A DNA stretch of 64,000 nucleotides from Endozoicomonas gorgoniicola (GTDB taxonomy: Bacteria; Pseudomonadota; Gammaproteobacteria; Pseudomonadales; Endozoicomonadaceae). A program made the position numbers and the translations under genes. Positions 1-8,210 of the stretch are shown one piece after another (within the stretch, counting starts at the first letter, position 1; every line of letters starts with the position of its first letter). The notes under the pieces were generated by a model. The model had not been told where the DNA came from, ran no database searches, and worked only from the letters and a program-made list of their open reading frames with translations. Location of the stretch: the NCBI RefSeq assembly GCF_025562715.2, contig NZ_JAPFCC010000001.1, positions 824,501-888,500 of the forward strand, in the 5' to 3' direction.

Positions 1-1828
1 TTCTGTCACGAATATCGTCAGCTTGTTCCTGCTTTCCCTGCAGTTCGAGTTTGCGTGCTTCTTTCTGCCATTCATCCAGACTGGAATCCTGTTTATCGAG
101 GGAAAGGTCACTGCTGTGCCGATCCATATCCAGCAGACGAATCAGGGGGTGCTTCTGACGTTCTTCTACAAGGAATAAATTGCTGACAGCCCGGGTCATG
201 GCCACATAAAGCGCATTGATATAGAACTTGTAGACTTCCAGGGATTTGTCGCTTTTATCCTTTGCACGAGCGTAGTTCAGGGTATCACCCTCAAGTGCTT
301 TAGGGTCTACACCCGAAGCGATGTCCAGAAATGCTTTTTCCTCATCGCTGATAAAGTTGTAAAGGATGATGTTGTCATATTCCAGCCCTTTGGCTTCCTG
401 AATTGAAAAGACCAAGGGCGTTTTGAACCATTTACTGGCTTTCGCTTTCTGGTCAGGGTGCATAACCAGCACAGCAAATTTGGTGGAGTGGGAGGTTTTT
501 GTGTTCAGGTCTTTTTTGACTTTATCGCTGTCGTTCAGTAATTGCAGGCTTCCACGTTGCCCCCCAATACTGTCAACCAGGTAGTTACTCTCTTTATCGA
601 TAGAGCCAAAACGGGCATGTTTTAGCTTCAGGATACGATTGGCAATATGAGTGACGACCGGAGAGTTTCTGTAATTTGACTGCAATACCCGGACAACTTC
701 ACCATGACCGGTGAGTGTTTTCTGTTCAAAGAATAACGACTTTACTTTTGACCATGAGAAAAAGTTGGGATGTACAATTTGATTCGAGTCACCACAAAGG
801 ATAAAGTGACCCGCATTGCGTAACGTTTTAAGAATCAGGTATAGCTGAATATTGGTAATATCCTGGACTTCATCGACCACGATAAAATCGTAGCGGGCAG
901 AGGCTTTGGAGAGATATTCATGGCTGACGATATTGGTATCGTAAAGCTGATTTAATTTCAGGTGGCTGAGATATTTTTCAAAAAGGTCGTAAACACCTGA
1001 ACGCTCTTCCTCGCTGTATATAGACTGCTTGATGCCCAGCTTAAGGTACTCACTCCGTGATAACCAGGCGGATTCTGTTGATGGGCCTGTGAGTACCCCT
1101 CTGAACTCTTCAAACAGCTTGTGAGGGTCTTTCAGTTTGCTTTGGCCTTTATGTCTCTGGAACCAGACTGAAAAATCCCTTAGCTTGATTTCGTTGCCAT
1201 CAGGCACTCTGATACTTTCGATAAACTCATGAAATGACAGAAAGTCAACTTCCTGATTTTCATTTTCATAACCGTTAGCGTAATAGAGATTGCGGGCATT
1301 TTGCACTAGAAAAGGCGATAGACTGACATATAAAACATCGCCGGAAGCCTGCTTCATTTTCTCCAGAGTGAGGGCGGTTTTACCACTACCGGCGCTGCCA
1401 ATGATGACCAGGGGTGGGGGTAGTTTGTAGACAGACTGCTGAGCATCATCAAAGGATATGATTTTATCCAACAGGTTAAAGCGGTCACTGCCCGTATTGA
1501 GATAGACCAGTTCTTTGGATTCGGCAATGTCCGTATTACTTATTACTGGAATTTTATCCTCATCCACGACCACGCCTCGGCTTAAAAAACGGGACTTTTC
1601 ATAGGCATGGTTTAGTACGTGTTCCAGAATAAGGCAGTACGGTTCACCTTGAAAGCGGTACAATGAAAACAGTATTCGATCACTACGGTTCAGCCTTGCA
1701 CGGTAAAGGTTATTATCAATCTTACGGACATCGGCCTGAGTGAAATTGCCTGCTTCCAGTGCTTTCTGAACTTTGGCCAAGCCCGGAATGTTTCTGGGGT
1801 TCAGGTCGTTGTAAAAAAGTACATTCAT
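1..1828 (-). CDS. UvrD/REP-like superfamily I helicase, 3' end outside the window
   Basis: I translated this by hand from the ATG at 1828-1826; the frame stays open to the window edge, so the C-terminus is missing. A Walker A motif (GSAGSGKT) lies near residue 143. A DEVQD Walker B, typical of SF1 helicases, lies near residue 317. Later segments include SNYRNSPVV and, close to the left edge, NALYVAMTRA, which matches the VAMTRA motif VI of UvrD-like enzymes. The first ~95 residues are not helicase; they read like a RelE/ParE-type fold (segment RARLNRSDRILFSLYRF followed by HAYEKSRFL). Expected role: ATP-driven DNA or RNA unwinding. The gene lies outside the repeat-bounded element. The family call is firm; the toxin-like N-terminus is inference. 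Confidence 0.85.
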   Translation of the reverse strand, partial: MNVLFYNDLNPRNIPGLAKVQKALEAGNFTQADVRKIDNNLYRARLNRSDRILFSLYRFQGEPYCLILEHVLNHAYEKSRFLSRGVVVDEDKIPVISNTDIAESKELVYLNTGSDRFNLLDKIISFDDAQQSVYKLPPPLVIIGSAGSGKTALTLEKMKQASGDVLYVSLSPFLVQNARNLYYANGYENENQEVDFLSFHEFIESIRVPDGNEIKLRDFSVWFQRHKGQSKLKDPHKLFEEFRGVLTGPSTESAWLSRSEYLKLGIKQSIYSEEERSGVYDLFEKYLSHLKLNQLYDTNIVSHEYLSKASARYDFIVVDEVQDITNIQLYLILKTLRNAGHFILCGDSNQIVHPNFFSWSKVKSLFFEQKTLTGHGEVVRVLQSNYRNSPVVTHIANRILKLKHARFGSIDKESNYLVDSIGGQRGSLQLLNDSDKVKKDLNTKTSHSTKFAVLVMHPDQKAKASKWFKTPLVFSIQEAKGLEYDNIILYNFISDEEKAFLDIASGVDPKALEGDTLNYARAKDKSDKSLEVYKFYINALYVAMTRAVSNLFLVEERQKHPLIRLLDMDRHSSDLSLDKQDSSLDEWQKEARKLELQGKQEQADDIRDR

Positions 1829-1983
1829 GATATTTAGAAGTTGAGCATTACAATGCCTGTTGCTCATGATCCTGTTTATGGATGGTAGGTGCGAAGTAGG
1901 AGGTATTATAGTTCAGGTTGTAAACCGGATACTATGTAAAACTATGGTTTAGATTTGGCGACTATCATCATATTCTGAAATGG

Positions 1984-2148
1984 GTTCCCGCCCCACCGCC
2001 ATATTTCAAAGCCCTAGCGACATCTGTCGTTGGGGTTTTGTTTTATCCAGCCCAGTATAAAGGGCTGTTTCTGTTTCCTTCGTAGTTTTCAGCCCCTGTC
2101 GTTTAACTGCATTTTTGCCTGTTTTTTCTCTGTTTTTCTCTCTTCTCT
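1984..2148. repeat. Left 165-bp direct repeat, candidate attachment-site region
   Basis: Matches 57895-58059 with 8 mismatches by eye and no gaps. It begins GTTCCCGCCCCACCGCCA, which resembles the CCA-terminated 3' end of a tRNA or tmRNA, although I find no matching 5' part here. An imperfect hairpin follows (about 2007-2038, arms AGCGACA and TGTCGTT) with a T-rich tail, like a Rho-independent terminator. Short open frames through both copies are products of the repeat and not genes. Confidence 0.8.
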
Positions 2149-2151
2149 GAA

Positions 2152-2187
2152 AAAGTGGAGGAATTCACTCTTCGACACCTCCACTTT
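2152..2187. terminator. Terminator-like hairpin just inside the left repeat
   Basis: Arms AAAGTGGAGG (2152-2161) and CCTCCACTTT (2178-2187) are perfectly complementary around a 16-nt loop, and GGTTTT follows on the plus strand. It begins where similarity to the right repeat ends. No plus-strand gene lies upstream, so its role is unclear. The rest of 1829-2331 (a 503-bp gap) holds the repeat, this hairpin and an AT-rich leader for the gene at 2332. Confidence 0.45.
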
Positions 2188-2331
2188 GGTTTTATCTTTG
2201 AAAACAGTACGTTAGTTCATTTTTTTGCTGGAGGTAGTAACAGCGGTTCGCAGGCGTTTTTCTGATAGGGGCTCGGCACCAGTTTCGAAACATCATATCA
2301 TTGCTTTGGATGTATTGGGGGAGCCTAAAAA

Positions 2332-3090
2332 ATGTATTCTGAAATTGAGCTGAAGAACTTTTACGCTAGGGAATCTATTGCTGTAGGTGCGTTTAATTGT
2401 CCGAATAAGCAGAAGTGCTCTGAAGCCGAACCACGACCGCTTTATCACGGAGCAGAGGCGCACGTAGGATCAAAATATGGTGAATTATTCAGAATAGTGG
2501 TAGTAGCTTTGGATACTGGGCATGAACCAGCTGATCTGGAGAAAAGACGATCTATTATTGAAGGTCTTTGGGGCGAGTCATTAAATCCGCATATGAGAGG
2601 CACTACGGAATTAATCCAGGGTTTATTAAAAGGGCAGATTGAGGAAAATACATCTCCACATCCTTTTTATGCGATGATTAATGCTGCCAAATGCTCTGGG
2701 GCTGATGGGAAAAGAGACATGGTCTCAGGAGCGCTGTATAATCACTGTCGACCTTTTGCACTTCAAGAGATTGAATTATTAAGTCCTCAACTTCTCGTAG
2801 CTCAAGGTAAAAAAGCTGCTTCTGTTTTGTCTGCCCCTCAGATACCGTTAGACGATTTAATTGCTGTCGCTGGAGCAATTTCAGAGGACAAAGAAATACA
2901 GCAGTGGTTGATATCTTTCGCTAGACAACATCTTCGAGCTTATTCACAAAGCGAGGGAGAGTATGTACCTGTTTTGGAAGTACCTCATCCATCCTCCCGG
3001 AATGGTAGCTGGACTCTTTTTAAGAACATCGCACTTGCTCCTGTCCTAAGTTTGATAAAAGAATTAACTAAAATGAAAGTGGCTTCATAA
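2332..3090 (+). CDS. Uracil-DNA glycosylase superfamily-like protein with probable Fe-S cysteines
   Basis: This 252-residue protein has the layout of Fe-S-containing uracil-DNA glycosylases (family 4/5-like). An early Cys pair (C23 and C29) and two later cysteines about 18 residues apart (KCSG and NHCRPF) would bind the cluster. A segment of the type 'IELLSPQLLVAQGKKA' matches the 'l.P.vivalG' strand, and an HPSS motif near the C-terminus matches the conserved active-site His-Pro-Ser. The expected activity is uracil or damaged-base excision. GGGGGAG lies just upstream of the ATG. It sits alone at the left end of the element, convergent with the recombinase operon, a typical cargo position. 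Substrate and any link to defence are unknown. Confidence 0.6.
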   Translation: MYSEIELKNFYARESIAVGAFNCPNKQKCSEAEPRPLYHGAEAHVGSKYGELFRIVVVALDTGHEPADLEKRRSIIEGLWGESLNPHMRGTTELIQGLLKGQIEENTSPHPFYAMINAAKCSGADGKRDMVSGALYNHCRPFALQEIELLSPQLLVAQGKKAASVLSAPQIPLDDLIAVAGAISEDKEIQQWLISFARQHLRAYSQSEGEYVPVLEVPHPSSRNGSWTLFKNIALAPVLSLIKELTKMKVAS

Positions 3091-3102
3091 TTGTCGAACA
3101 AT

Positions 3103-3537
3103 TCATTGTGAAAGCTGCATTGACAGGCTTTTGAAGTGTTCCCTTTGCTCGTCCCACAGCATCGGGAACGGTTTCAGGCAATCCTTCAGGAGCAGTACCC
3201 AGGTTCCGGTGTTGCAAAGAATCGCTTCCTGAATCTCCGGAGCCAGACAGGTCAGTCGGATTAACTTTGAGATCCTGGCCTTGTCTATTTTCTCTTTTTC
3301 TGCCAGATTGCGAACGCTCTTAAACCTTCCGCTTTCTAGCATCTTCATCCACCGATGCCCCTGAATCAAAGCTCTCTGAAGAGACACCATATCCTCATGG
3401 CCAATCATGCCGTCAGGTGTTTCAATGGTGGCTTTACCGCCCCGGTGAAAAATCCGGATGGGTACAGTGACTTTGATTAGGTTCTCATCTTCCAGAAACT
3501 CAACGGTTTCTTCAGCGGTTTTCCGTATTCTTGCCAT
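3103..3537 (-). CDS. HTH DNA-binding protein, partner of the serine recombinase
   Basis: This 144-residue protein is the last gene of a three- or four-gene minus-strand operon; its ATG overlaps the last base of the recombinase stop. The central segment (about residues 70-105, ...SVRNLAEKEKIDKARISKLIRL) reads as a helix-turn-helix of the kind found in ParB/KorB-like proteins. Small proteins of this type often follow recombinases that are paired with DUF2924. It may bind att DNA or control recombinase direction. That role is inferred from position; only the HTH-like segment is visible. Confidence 0.6.
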   Translation of the reverse strand: MARIRKTAEETVEFLEDENLIKVTVPIRIFHRGGKATIETPDGMIGHEDMVSLQRALIQGHRWMKMLESGRFKSVRNLAEKEKIDKARISKLIRLTCLAPEIQEAILCNTGTWVLLLKDCLKPFPMLWDEQREHFKSLSMQLSQ

Positions 3538-4871
3538 TATGTAGCTCCTTGCAGTTCTTGTGTGACGGCGTTGATGCCATCCGGTTGGTAGTAAATGGTC
3601 ACTTGGTTCAGATCCAGTTCAATGCGCTTGATCAGCAACTCAACCAGACGACGCTTTTCCGGTGCGAACAATTCATCCCAAATGGAAGCGAGGTCGTTTA
3701 ACGCCGTTCGAATGATGTCTTCACTGATGGTTTTATCTACCTCACTGGCCTGCTGCCACACTTTAAACAGCAGCTCCGGACTGGTCAGCCTTTTGCGGGT
3801 TTCTTCCAGTATGAGATTCTCAACAGCAGTGGCCGACAGGGGCGGCAAGGGCGCGTTTTTATAGCCTTTGGCTTGTGCAGTGCGACTCACGTAATAACGG
3901 AACTGTTGCCCGTTACGGCGGATACTGCTGGTGGTCAGGGCATGGCCGTCGGGACCGAACAATAATCCTCTCAAGAAAGATGGGTTCTTTCTTTGTCGTG
4001 ACTCTCTGGAGCGCAGGCTGGCATGCACATCGAAAGTACCATGAGCCTTTGCCCATAAATCCATAGTGATAATCGGTTTGTGTTCGCCAGGATACCATTG
4101 CCCCTTGTTACCGATCTCGCCAATGTAGATCCGGTTCTTCAGAATGCGATGAATCGTATTTTTGGCAAACTCGATACCTCCCCGGCTACCACCATCCCGC
4201 AAAGGTATCTGCTTGGTTTTATGACCTTGTTCGTTGACCACTTCACAAGTGGCGATAATTGAGCGTGTTTTGACGAAGGTTTTAAAAATCAGCTTAACGA
4301 TTTCAGCTTCTGCCGGATTAATAATGAGTTTGCGCTCATTGACGTCATAGCCCAATGGCGGGTTGCCACCCATCCACATGCCTTTCTTTTTCGAGAGCAG
4401 GAATTTATCCCTGATGCGCTCGCTCGTCACTTCCCTTTCAAACTGTGAAAACGACAGCAGAATATTGAGAGTAAGTCTTCCCATACTGCTGGTGGTGTTA
4501 AATTGCTGGGTTACGGAAACAAACGACACATTATGTTTATCAAACAGATCCACCAGCTGGGCAAAATCAGCCAGTGAACGACTTAGCCTGTCTACCTTAT
4601 AAACCACCACAATATCGACAAGCCCGGCCTGAACATCCCGAAGCAGTCGCTGCAACGCAGGGCGCTCAACATTACCTCCGGAAAAGCCACCATCGTTATA
4701 GTCATCGGGTACCAGTACCCAGCCTTCATGCTTCTGGGAGTGAATGTACGCTTCGGCGGCATCCCTTTGGGCATGTAACGAGTTAAACTCTTGCTCTAAC
4801 CCTTCTTCTGATGATTTACGGGTATAAATGGCGCATCGCTTTTTCACCAACGTGTTTTTAGTTGTTGGCAT
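3537..4871 (-). CDS. Serine recombinase (resolvase/invertase superfamily), probable integrase
   Basis: This 444-residue site-specific recombinase has an N-terminal resolvase domain with the nucleophile region YTRKSSEEG (serine near residue 19) and the catalytic-core segment VVYKVDRLSRSL. A 'recombinase' domain follows (GGNPPLGYDV, then INPAEAEIVKLIF). The usual C-terminal zinc ribbon lacks its cysteines, and the segment LLFGPDGHALTTSSIRRNG occupies that place. The start overlaps the end of the DUF2924 gene by 14 nt, implying translational coupling. Lying 1.4 kb from the left repeat, it is the best candidate for the enzyme that integrates or excises the element. Confidence 0.9.
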   Translation of the reverse strand: MPTTKNTLVKKRCAIYTRKSSEEGLEQEFNSLHAQRDAAEAYIHSQKHEGWVLVPDDYNDGGFSGGNVERPALQRLLRDVQAGLVDIVVVYKVDRLSRSLADFAQLVDLFDKHNVSFVSVTQQFNTTSSMGRLTLNILLSFSQFEREVTSERIRDKFLLSKKKGMWMGGNPPLGYDVNERKLIINPAEAEIVKLIFKTFVKTRSIIATCEVVNEQGHKTKQIPLRDGGSRGGIEFAKNTIHRILKNRIYIGEIGNKGQWYPGEHKPIITMDLWAKAHGTFDVHASLRSRESRQRKNPSFLRGLLFGPDGHALTTSSIRRNGQQFRYYVSRTAQAKGYKNAPLPPLSATAVENLILEETRKRLTSPELLFKVWQQASEVDKTISEDIIRTALNDLASIWDELFAPEKRRLVELLIKRIELDLNQVTIYYQPDGINAVTQELQGAT

Positions 4872-5304
4872 TCTGACCTCCTTTCAGGCCGAAAAATAAA
4901 GGACCCGACCAGCTAGAGCCAGTAATGGTCTGTGCAATTTTGCTCAGGCTTTTGTAAATCACTCCCCGGTACTCAAACCCTTCCGGTGTGACAATGACCC
5001 GATGTTCCTCACCGTTATACTCTTTGGTGATGACCGTACCCAAAGGCGGCCTGAACAAACGGCTGTTTTTAGGCTTTGGTTTGTGCTCACTATGCTTGCT
5101 GGCCTGCTTGAGCCGTTCTTTGCTCTTCTCACTCAGTCCACCAAAAGCCAGCTCCTGAATCCGGTTGGCTAACCGTTGTCGTAAAATTCGAAGATCCAGG
5201 CCAGGTGCCGGTTTGCCGTACAACTCCCGCCATAGCATTCTGAGTTCATCGGTTTTCATCTTCTGCAGTGCCAGCACCCTCGCTGCGATACTCTCTTCTT
5301 TCAT
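4858..5304 (-). CDS. DUF2924 family protein
   Basis: This 148-residue protein matches the DUF2924 pattern. It has an N-terminal helical part (LRMLWRELYGKPAPGLDLRI), a basic linker, then GTVITKEYNGEEHRV and GFEYRGVIYKSLSKIA, and finally ITGSSWSGPLFFGL. The family is almost always found directly upstream of large serine recombinases in prophages and islands, as here, but its biochemical role is not known to me. It is translationally coupled at both ends: a 4-nt ATGA overlap with the gene upstream and a 14-nt overlap with the recombinase downstream. It may be an accessory DNA-binding protein for integration. Confidence 0.85.
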   Translation of the reverse strand: MKEESIAARVLALQKMKTDELRMLWRELYGKPAPGLDLRILRQRLANRIQELAFGGLSEKSKERLKQASKHSEHKPKPKNSRLFRPPLGTVITKEYNGEEHRVIVTPEGFEYRGVIYKSLSKIAQTITGSSWSGPLFFGLKGGQNANN

Positions 5305-5486
5305 AAGCTACCTCTGTCGTTATTCTCAGCAGTGTCTACAGTCATGCATGAGGTAGCCGGTTTATCCAGTCGAACAGGTTCTTTGTGTCGGGCTTTCTGT
5401 TGCTTGCGGAGAATGGCAGCGGTCAACAGAAAGATGATTTCTTCGCCAGGGGATTTTGTTGGTTCTGATGATAAAGGTTCGTCCAT
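5301..5486 (-). CDS. Small hypothetical protein heading the recombinase operon
   Basis: This is a 61-residue open frame whose stop overlaps the DUF2924 start as ATGA, the arrangement seen throughout this operon and the main reason to accept it as real. The sequence is hydrophilic apart from a short stretch EIIFLLTAAIL near residues 16-26. I recognise no domain. A weak ribosome-binding site (CAGGCG) precedes the ATG. It could be a leader or regulator of the operon. Confidence 0.5.
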   Translation of the reverse strand: MDEPLSSEPTKSPGEEIIFLLTAAILRKQQKARHKEPVRLDKPATSCMTVDTAENNDRGSL

Positions 5487-5590
5487 GATGAGCGCCTGAT
5501 GGTTTTACGAAGTCTTATCGCCAGTGTTGTGTTTATTTATTTTTGATTCCATACCGGAGTATCTGGCTCTGTATGGCTTCCTCAGAAACA

Positions 5591-5619
5591 TTGACAACCA
5601 AGGCAGTCAGGGACAAGAT
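5591..5619 (+). promoter_or_regulatory. Candidate promoter in the divergent region
   Basis: A perfect -35 hexamer TTGACA lies at 5591-5596. About 17 bp later comes only a weak -10 (CAAGAT near 5614-5619); a better TATAAA (5628-5633) is too far downstream for ideal spacing. The site is between the minus-strand recombinase operon and the plus-strand gene at 5695, where divergent promoters are expected. No clear operator palindrome is visible. Confidence 0.3.
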
Positions 5620-5694
5620 ATGCACTGTATAAAAGAACAGTAATAAATAATAAGCCGGAGAATAGCAGTAGAACGGTAAACATTGGAGGTTTGG

Positions 5695-6861
5695 ATGCCC
5701 CATATGAAACGAGTCCTGAGACATATCTCGGACAGTTATTGCCGTGAATTACTGAAGTTAACCAGTATTTCAAAAGTAGACAGGGTTATTGCCCACGAGC
5801 CTGAATTCATTACGACTATTGATTTGTCGGAAGTCGTTGCTTCTCTGAATAAGAGACAACGACAGATGTTTAATGATTTTACCCGGCGCATTGACCATAT
5901 GACGGACGATGTGGGACAGGAGATTCTGGCCCGGTTGGTTTGTGATAAAACGACCTATGCTGTGCAGAGTGGCCCTTATAATCAGTCAACCTGGGTGTTT
6001 CTTCATGAGCAGTCCGTTTTTGAGCAGGCTGAAAGTGAGCGCTTTGCTGATGAGGCCCGGTTAACTGCCAAGTGGGATAGTTTCAAAGTTTTGTCCAGCG
6101 TGGATCAGCTACCGGATTTGGACCAGCTAAAAAAGTACCTTGTGCAGCACTTTGGTGGTGATGATGAAGTGCTGGTGGAGCTGTTTGAACGTGAACGACC
6201 ATGTATTGATGGCACGATAGAAGCTCTACAGCAGGTAATGGTATACCGTGAAGGTCTACCCAGCCTTTTAAAAGAAGTTTCCCGGGAGAAAAAAACGCTC
6301 AGGGAAACCATGGTTAAGCCTGCAAGAGAATACGCTTTTCTCTGGAACCCCAAAAAGGGAGAGCTGGAAGTTGTCACCCGCAGAAAGCAGGAGCGAGAAC
6401 AGTTGGCTGAGCTTTTTACCAGTAATGGGTTGGGTATAGAGCAGGCACCAGAGAAACTAGAAAAAAGGCAGTTGACTCTGGATGTCTTGAAATCAGAAAA
6501 ACCTCTGCCATTCAACCGGGAAGAGGGTATTGAACAGGTGTCTGTTGCCGCTCTTAAATTCAGATCTACTCAAACCGATGCGACTTATACGGTTCACTCC
6601 CCTGCACGAAAAGCCCACGAAATGAATGTTTATCAAGTTATGCGGGAAGATCAGCAGGATTCACTGCTGCATAGCGAACACTACATCGTTGTTGAGGCAT
6701 CCATTGCGGTAAAGTTCCGTAAGAAAGAAGGACAGAGTCGGGCGAATAGCACCACGATTCATCTCAAAACGCCTTGTTCATCCAATTTGCAGGAGCTGAC
6801 TGAACGTGAACGCTACCTCAGCTGGAATAAGCTGAAGGAGTGGGGGCTAACCCATGACTGA
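5695..6861 (+). CDS. Hypothetical protein, 388 aa
   Basis: I place the start at ATG 5695 because GGAGG (5685-5689) sits five bases upstream; an in-frame TTG at 5683 overlaps that site. The protein is soluble and charged. A helical middle (about residues 195-275) is rich in Lys, Glu and Arg and may be coiled. The C-terminal third is more beta-like (VAALKFRSTQTDATYTV, HYIVVEASIAVKFRK). No catalytic motif or membrane segment is visible and I do not recognise a family. It overlaps the next gene by 8 nt, so the two are probably made and used together. It may be early element cargo. Confidence 0.7.
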   Translation: MPHMKRVLRHISDSYCRELLKLTSISKVDRVIAHEPEFITTIDLSEVVASLNKRQRQMFNDFTRRIDHMTDDVGQEILARLVCDKTTYAVQSGPYNQSTWVFLHEQSVFEQAESERFADEARLTAKWDSFKVLSSVDQLPDLDQLKKYLVQHFGGDDEVLVELFERERPCIDGTIEALQQVMVYREGLPSLLKEVSREKKTLRETMVKPAREYAFLWNPKKGELEVVTRRKQEREQLAELFTSNGLGIEQAPEKLEKRQLTLDVLKSEKPLPFNREEGIEQVSVAALKFRSTQTDATYTVHSPARKAHEMNVYQVMREDQQDSLLHSEHYIVVEASIAVKFRKKEGQSRANSTTIHLKTPCSSNLQELTERERYLSWNKLKEWGLTHD

Positions 6862-7825
6862 AGTGCTGAAGCTGCCTGAAAGGAAGCGGACTTTTCGTTA
6901 TCTGGCCGGTCTTTACGAAACGAATACCGACAGGATTCTGAAGGCTAGCCTGGAGGTTGATGCGCCCAATGAAGCGACGGATATTATCAGTTCGGGAGCC
7001 TTGGCCCCAGATGGTCTGGCGTATGAAATTCCCATTGATACAACCGATGGTATCCAGTGGCTTGACGTGATTGAGCGCGAGCCAGGCGTTTTCACTTGCT
7101 ATTGCGCTTCTGAAGGATTTATTGAAATTACTGAAGAGCAGCAGCGTCAGTACTTCTATGATCTAGACTGGTTGATCAAAGTACTCAAGAGCCACCTGAA
7201 GCTGACCGGCGACCAGATTACTGTGGTTCCAACACAGTTGGAATGGCTGGGAAACCTTCGGGTTGATGAACAGCTTTACCAGGTTTTACTTGCAAGACAC
7301 CTGACTAGTATGGGTGGCTACAAGAGCATTTATCAGGGGCTGGATAGCTGGAGCGGCAAAGGGGCTGGCGTGATTCTGACAGTACCTGAGCGATATGATC
7401 ATCTGCTCCCTTTGCCAGGCGGTTATCCGGTAGTCTCGGTTATGTCACTGCTGTCTTCAGAAAGCCCTTGTAGAATAGAGAGTAAAAAACTGAAAGAGTT
7501 TCTGCGAGCAACTTTCCAGCCTGACGCAGGTAAGCTGGAAGTTCGATGGGAATGCTATGGTATTCAGGGGCGCTTTAAGGCAGACAATCGTGAACCTTGG
7601 GATATTCGTGGTGAGAAACGCTGTGGGGTAACCAGTCTGATCTATGATGCCTGGTTAGCGGGTAATGCAGGAATTACCACTGATCAGTTGAATGAAGAAG
7701 GGTTTAAAGTCACTCATCCTGGTAACTGTTATAACGACCACCGATGGAAAGATTACATTCGTTATGAAAACAAGCTTTGGAGTATCAAGGCTGAGAGGTT
7801 AACTCGCCGAAGATCATCTCCATAA
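6854..7825 (+). CDS. Hypothetical protein, 323 aa, coupled to the preceding gene
   Basis: This gene starts inside the end of the 388-aa gene (8-nt overlap) and is followed by a strong terminator at 7854-7879, so the pair forms a bicistronic unit. The N-terminal half is acidic with beta-type stretches (GIQWLDVIEREPGVFTCYC). The last third looks DNA-binding in character (GEKRCGVTSLIYDAWLAGN, a possible winged-helix segment, then a basic tail ERLTRRRSSP). I cannot assign a function. Together with its partner it is one of the unexplained cargo pairs in the element. Confidence 0.65.
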   Translation: MTEVLKLPERKRTFRYLAGLYETNTDRILKASLEVDAPNEATDIISSGALAPDGLAYEIPIDTTDGIQWLDVIEREPGVFTCYCASEGFIEITEEQQRQYFYDLDWLIKVLKSHLKLTGDQITVVPTQLEWLGNLRVDEQLYQVLLARHLTSMGGYKSIYQGLDSWSGKGAGVILTVPERYDHLLPLPGGYPVVSVMSLLSSESPCRIESKKLKEFLRATFQPDAGKLEVRWECYGIQGRFKADNREPWDIRGEKRCGVTSLIYDAWLAGNAGITTDQLNEEGFKVTHPGNCYNDHRWKDYIRYENKLWSIKAERLTRRRSSP

Positions 7826-7853
7826 TAAATAGTACAACCCTGATTCTCTGGAT

Positions 7854-7879
7854 TCCGGCCAATGAGCCGGATTTTTTTT
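7854..7879 (+). terminator. Rho-independent terminator after the 388/323-aa gene pair
   Basis: Stem TCCGGC (7854-7859) and GCCGGA (7866-7871) with a 6-nt loop, followed by eight T residues (7872-7879). Confidence 0.9.
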
Positions 7880-7901
7880 GATTTTCTCCTAAATATACGC
7901 C

Positions 7902-7945
7902 AGCTACTTCCCAGCTACACCTCAACTACTTCTGAGCTACTTCGG
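7902..7945. repeat. Four tandem 11-bp iterons upstream of the excisionase-like gene
   Basis: Units AGCTACTTCCC, AGCTACACCTC, AACTACTTCTG and AGCTACTTCGG follow one another without gaps at 7902, 7913, 7924 and 7935. The common core is A-G/A-CTAC. An 11-bp period puts each unit on nearly the same helical face, as at cooperative binding sites for excisionase or AlpA-type proteins. The array ends 49 bp before the HTH gene at 7995, its most likely binder. Confidence 0.75.
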
Positions 7946-7994
7946 CTGCCCCATTATTGTTCCTGCCATTGGAAGAAACAAGAAGGAGCATGAA

Positions 7995-8210
7995 ATGGAG
8001 ATTCAACACCTGAGCCAGAATGAGCTGGCACAACGCTGGCGGATAAGTCCTTACACCCTGGAAAAGTGGCGTATGCAGGGTTTGGGGCCTCGTTATATCA
8101 AACTTGGGAACCGTGTCGTTTATCGACAGGAAGATGTTGAAGCTCATGAAAACTCACACACCCACATTGGGACATCGCAACCTGTTGTGTGTCAGGGAGG
8201 TGGGGTATGA
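7995..8210 (+). CDS. Excisionase/AlpA-like MerR-type HTH protein
   Basis: This 71-residue protein has the HTH_17 layout: LSQNELAQRWRISPYTLEKWR (helix-turn-helix, about residues 6-26), then GLGPRYIKLGNRVVYRQEDVEAHE, the typical wing and helix of excisionase/AlpA proteins. AAGGAG lies six bases before the ATG at 7995. It heads the recombination/replication operon and overlaps the next gene by ATGA. The 11-bp repeats just upstream are its probable target, so it may act in excision, in control of early transcription, or both. Confidence 0.75.
   Translation: MEIQHLSQNELAQRWRISPYTLEKWRMQGLGPRYIKLGNRVVYRQEDVEAHENSHTHIGTSQPVVCQGGGV

Noticed and set aside
1970..2000. tRNA or tmRNA 3' end at the left repeat
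   Set aside because: The CCCGCC...CCA string is suggestive, but no matching 5' half, T-arm or tag frame can be built here or at the right repeat.
2030..2215. 61-aa open frame at the left repeat
   Set aside because: It is simply the translation of the 165-bp repeat; the matching frame at 57836-58114 has the same origin.
7902..7945. Possible CRISPR-like array
   Set aside because: Units are 11 bp, directly adjacent and without spacers; no cas genes occur in the window.
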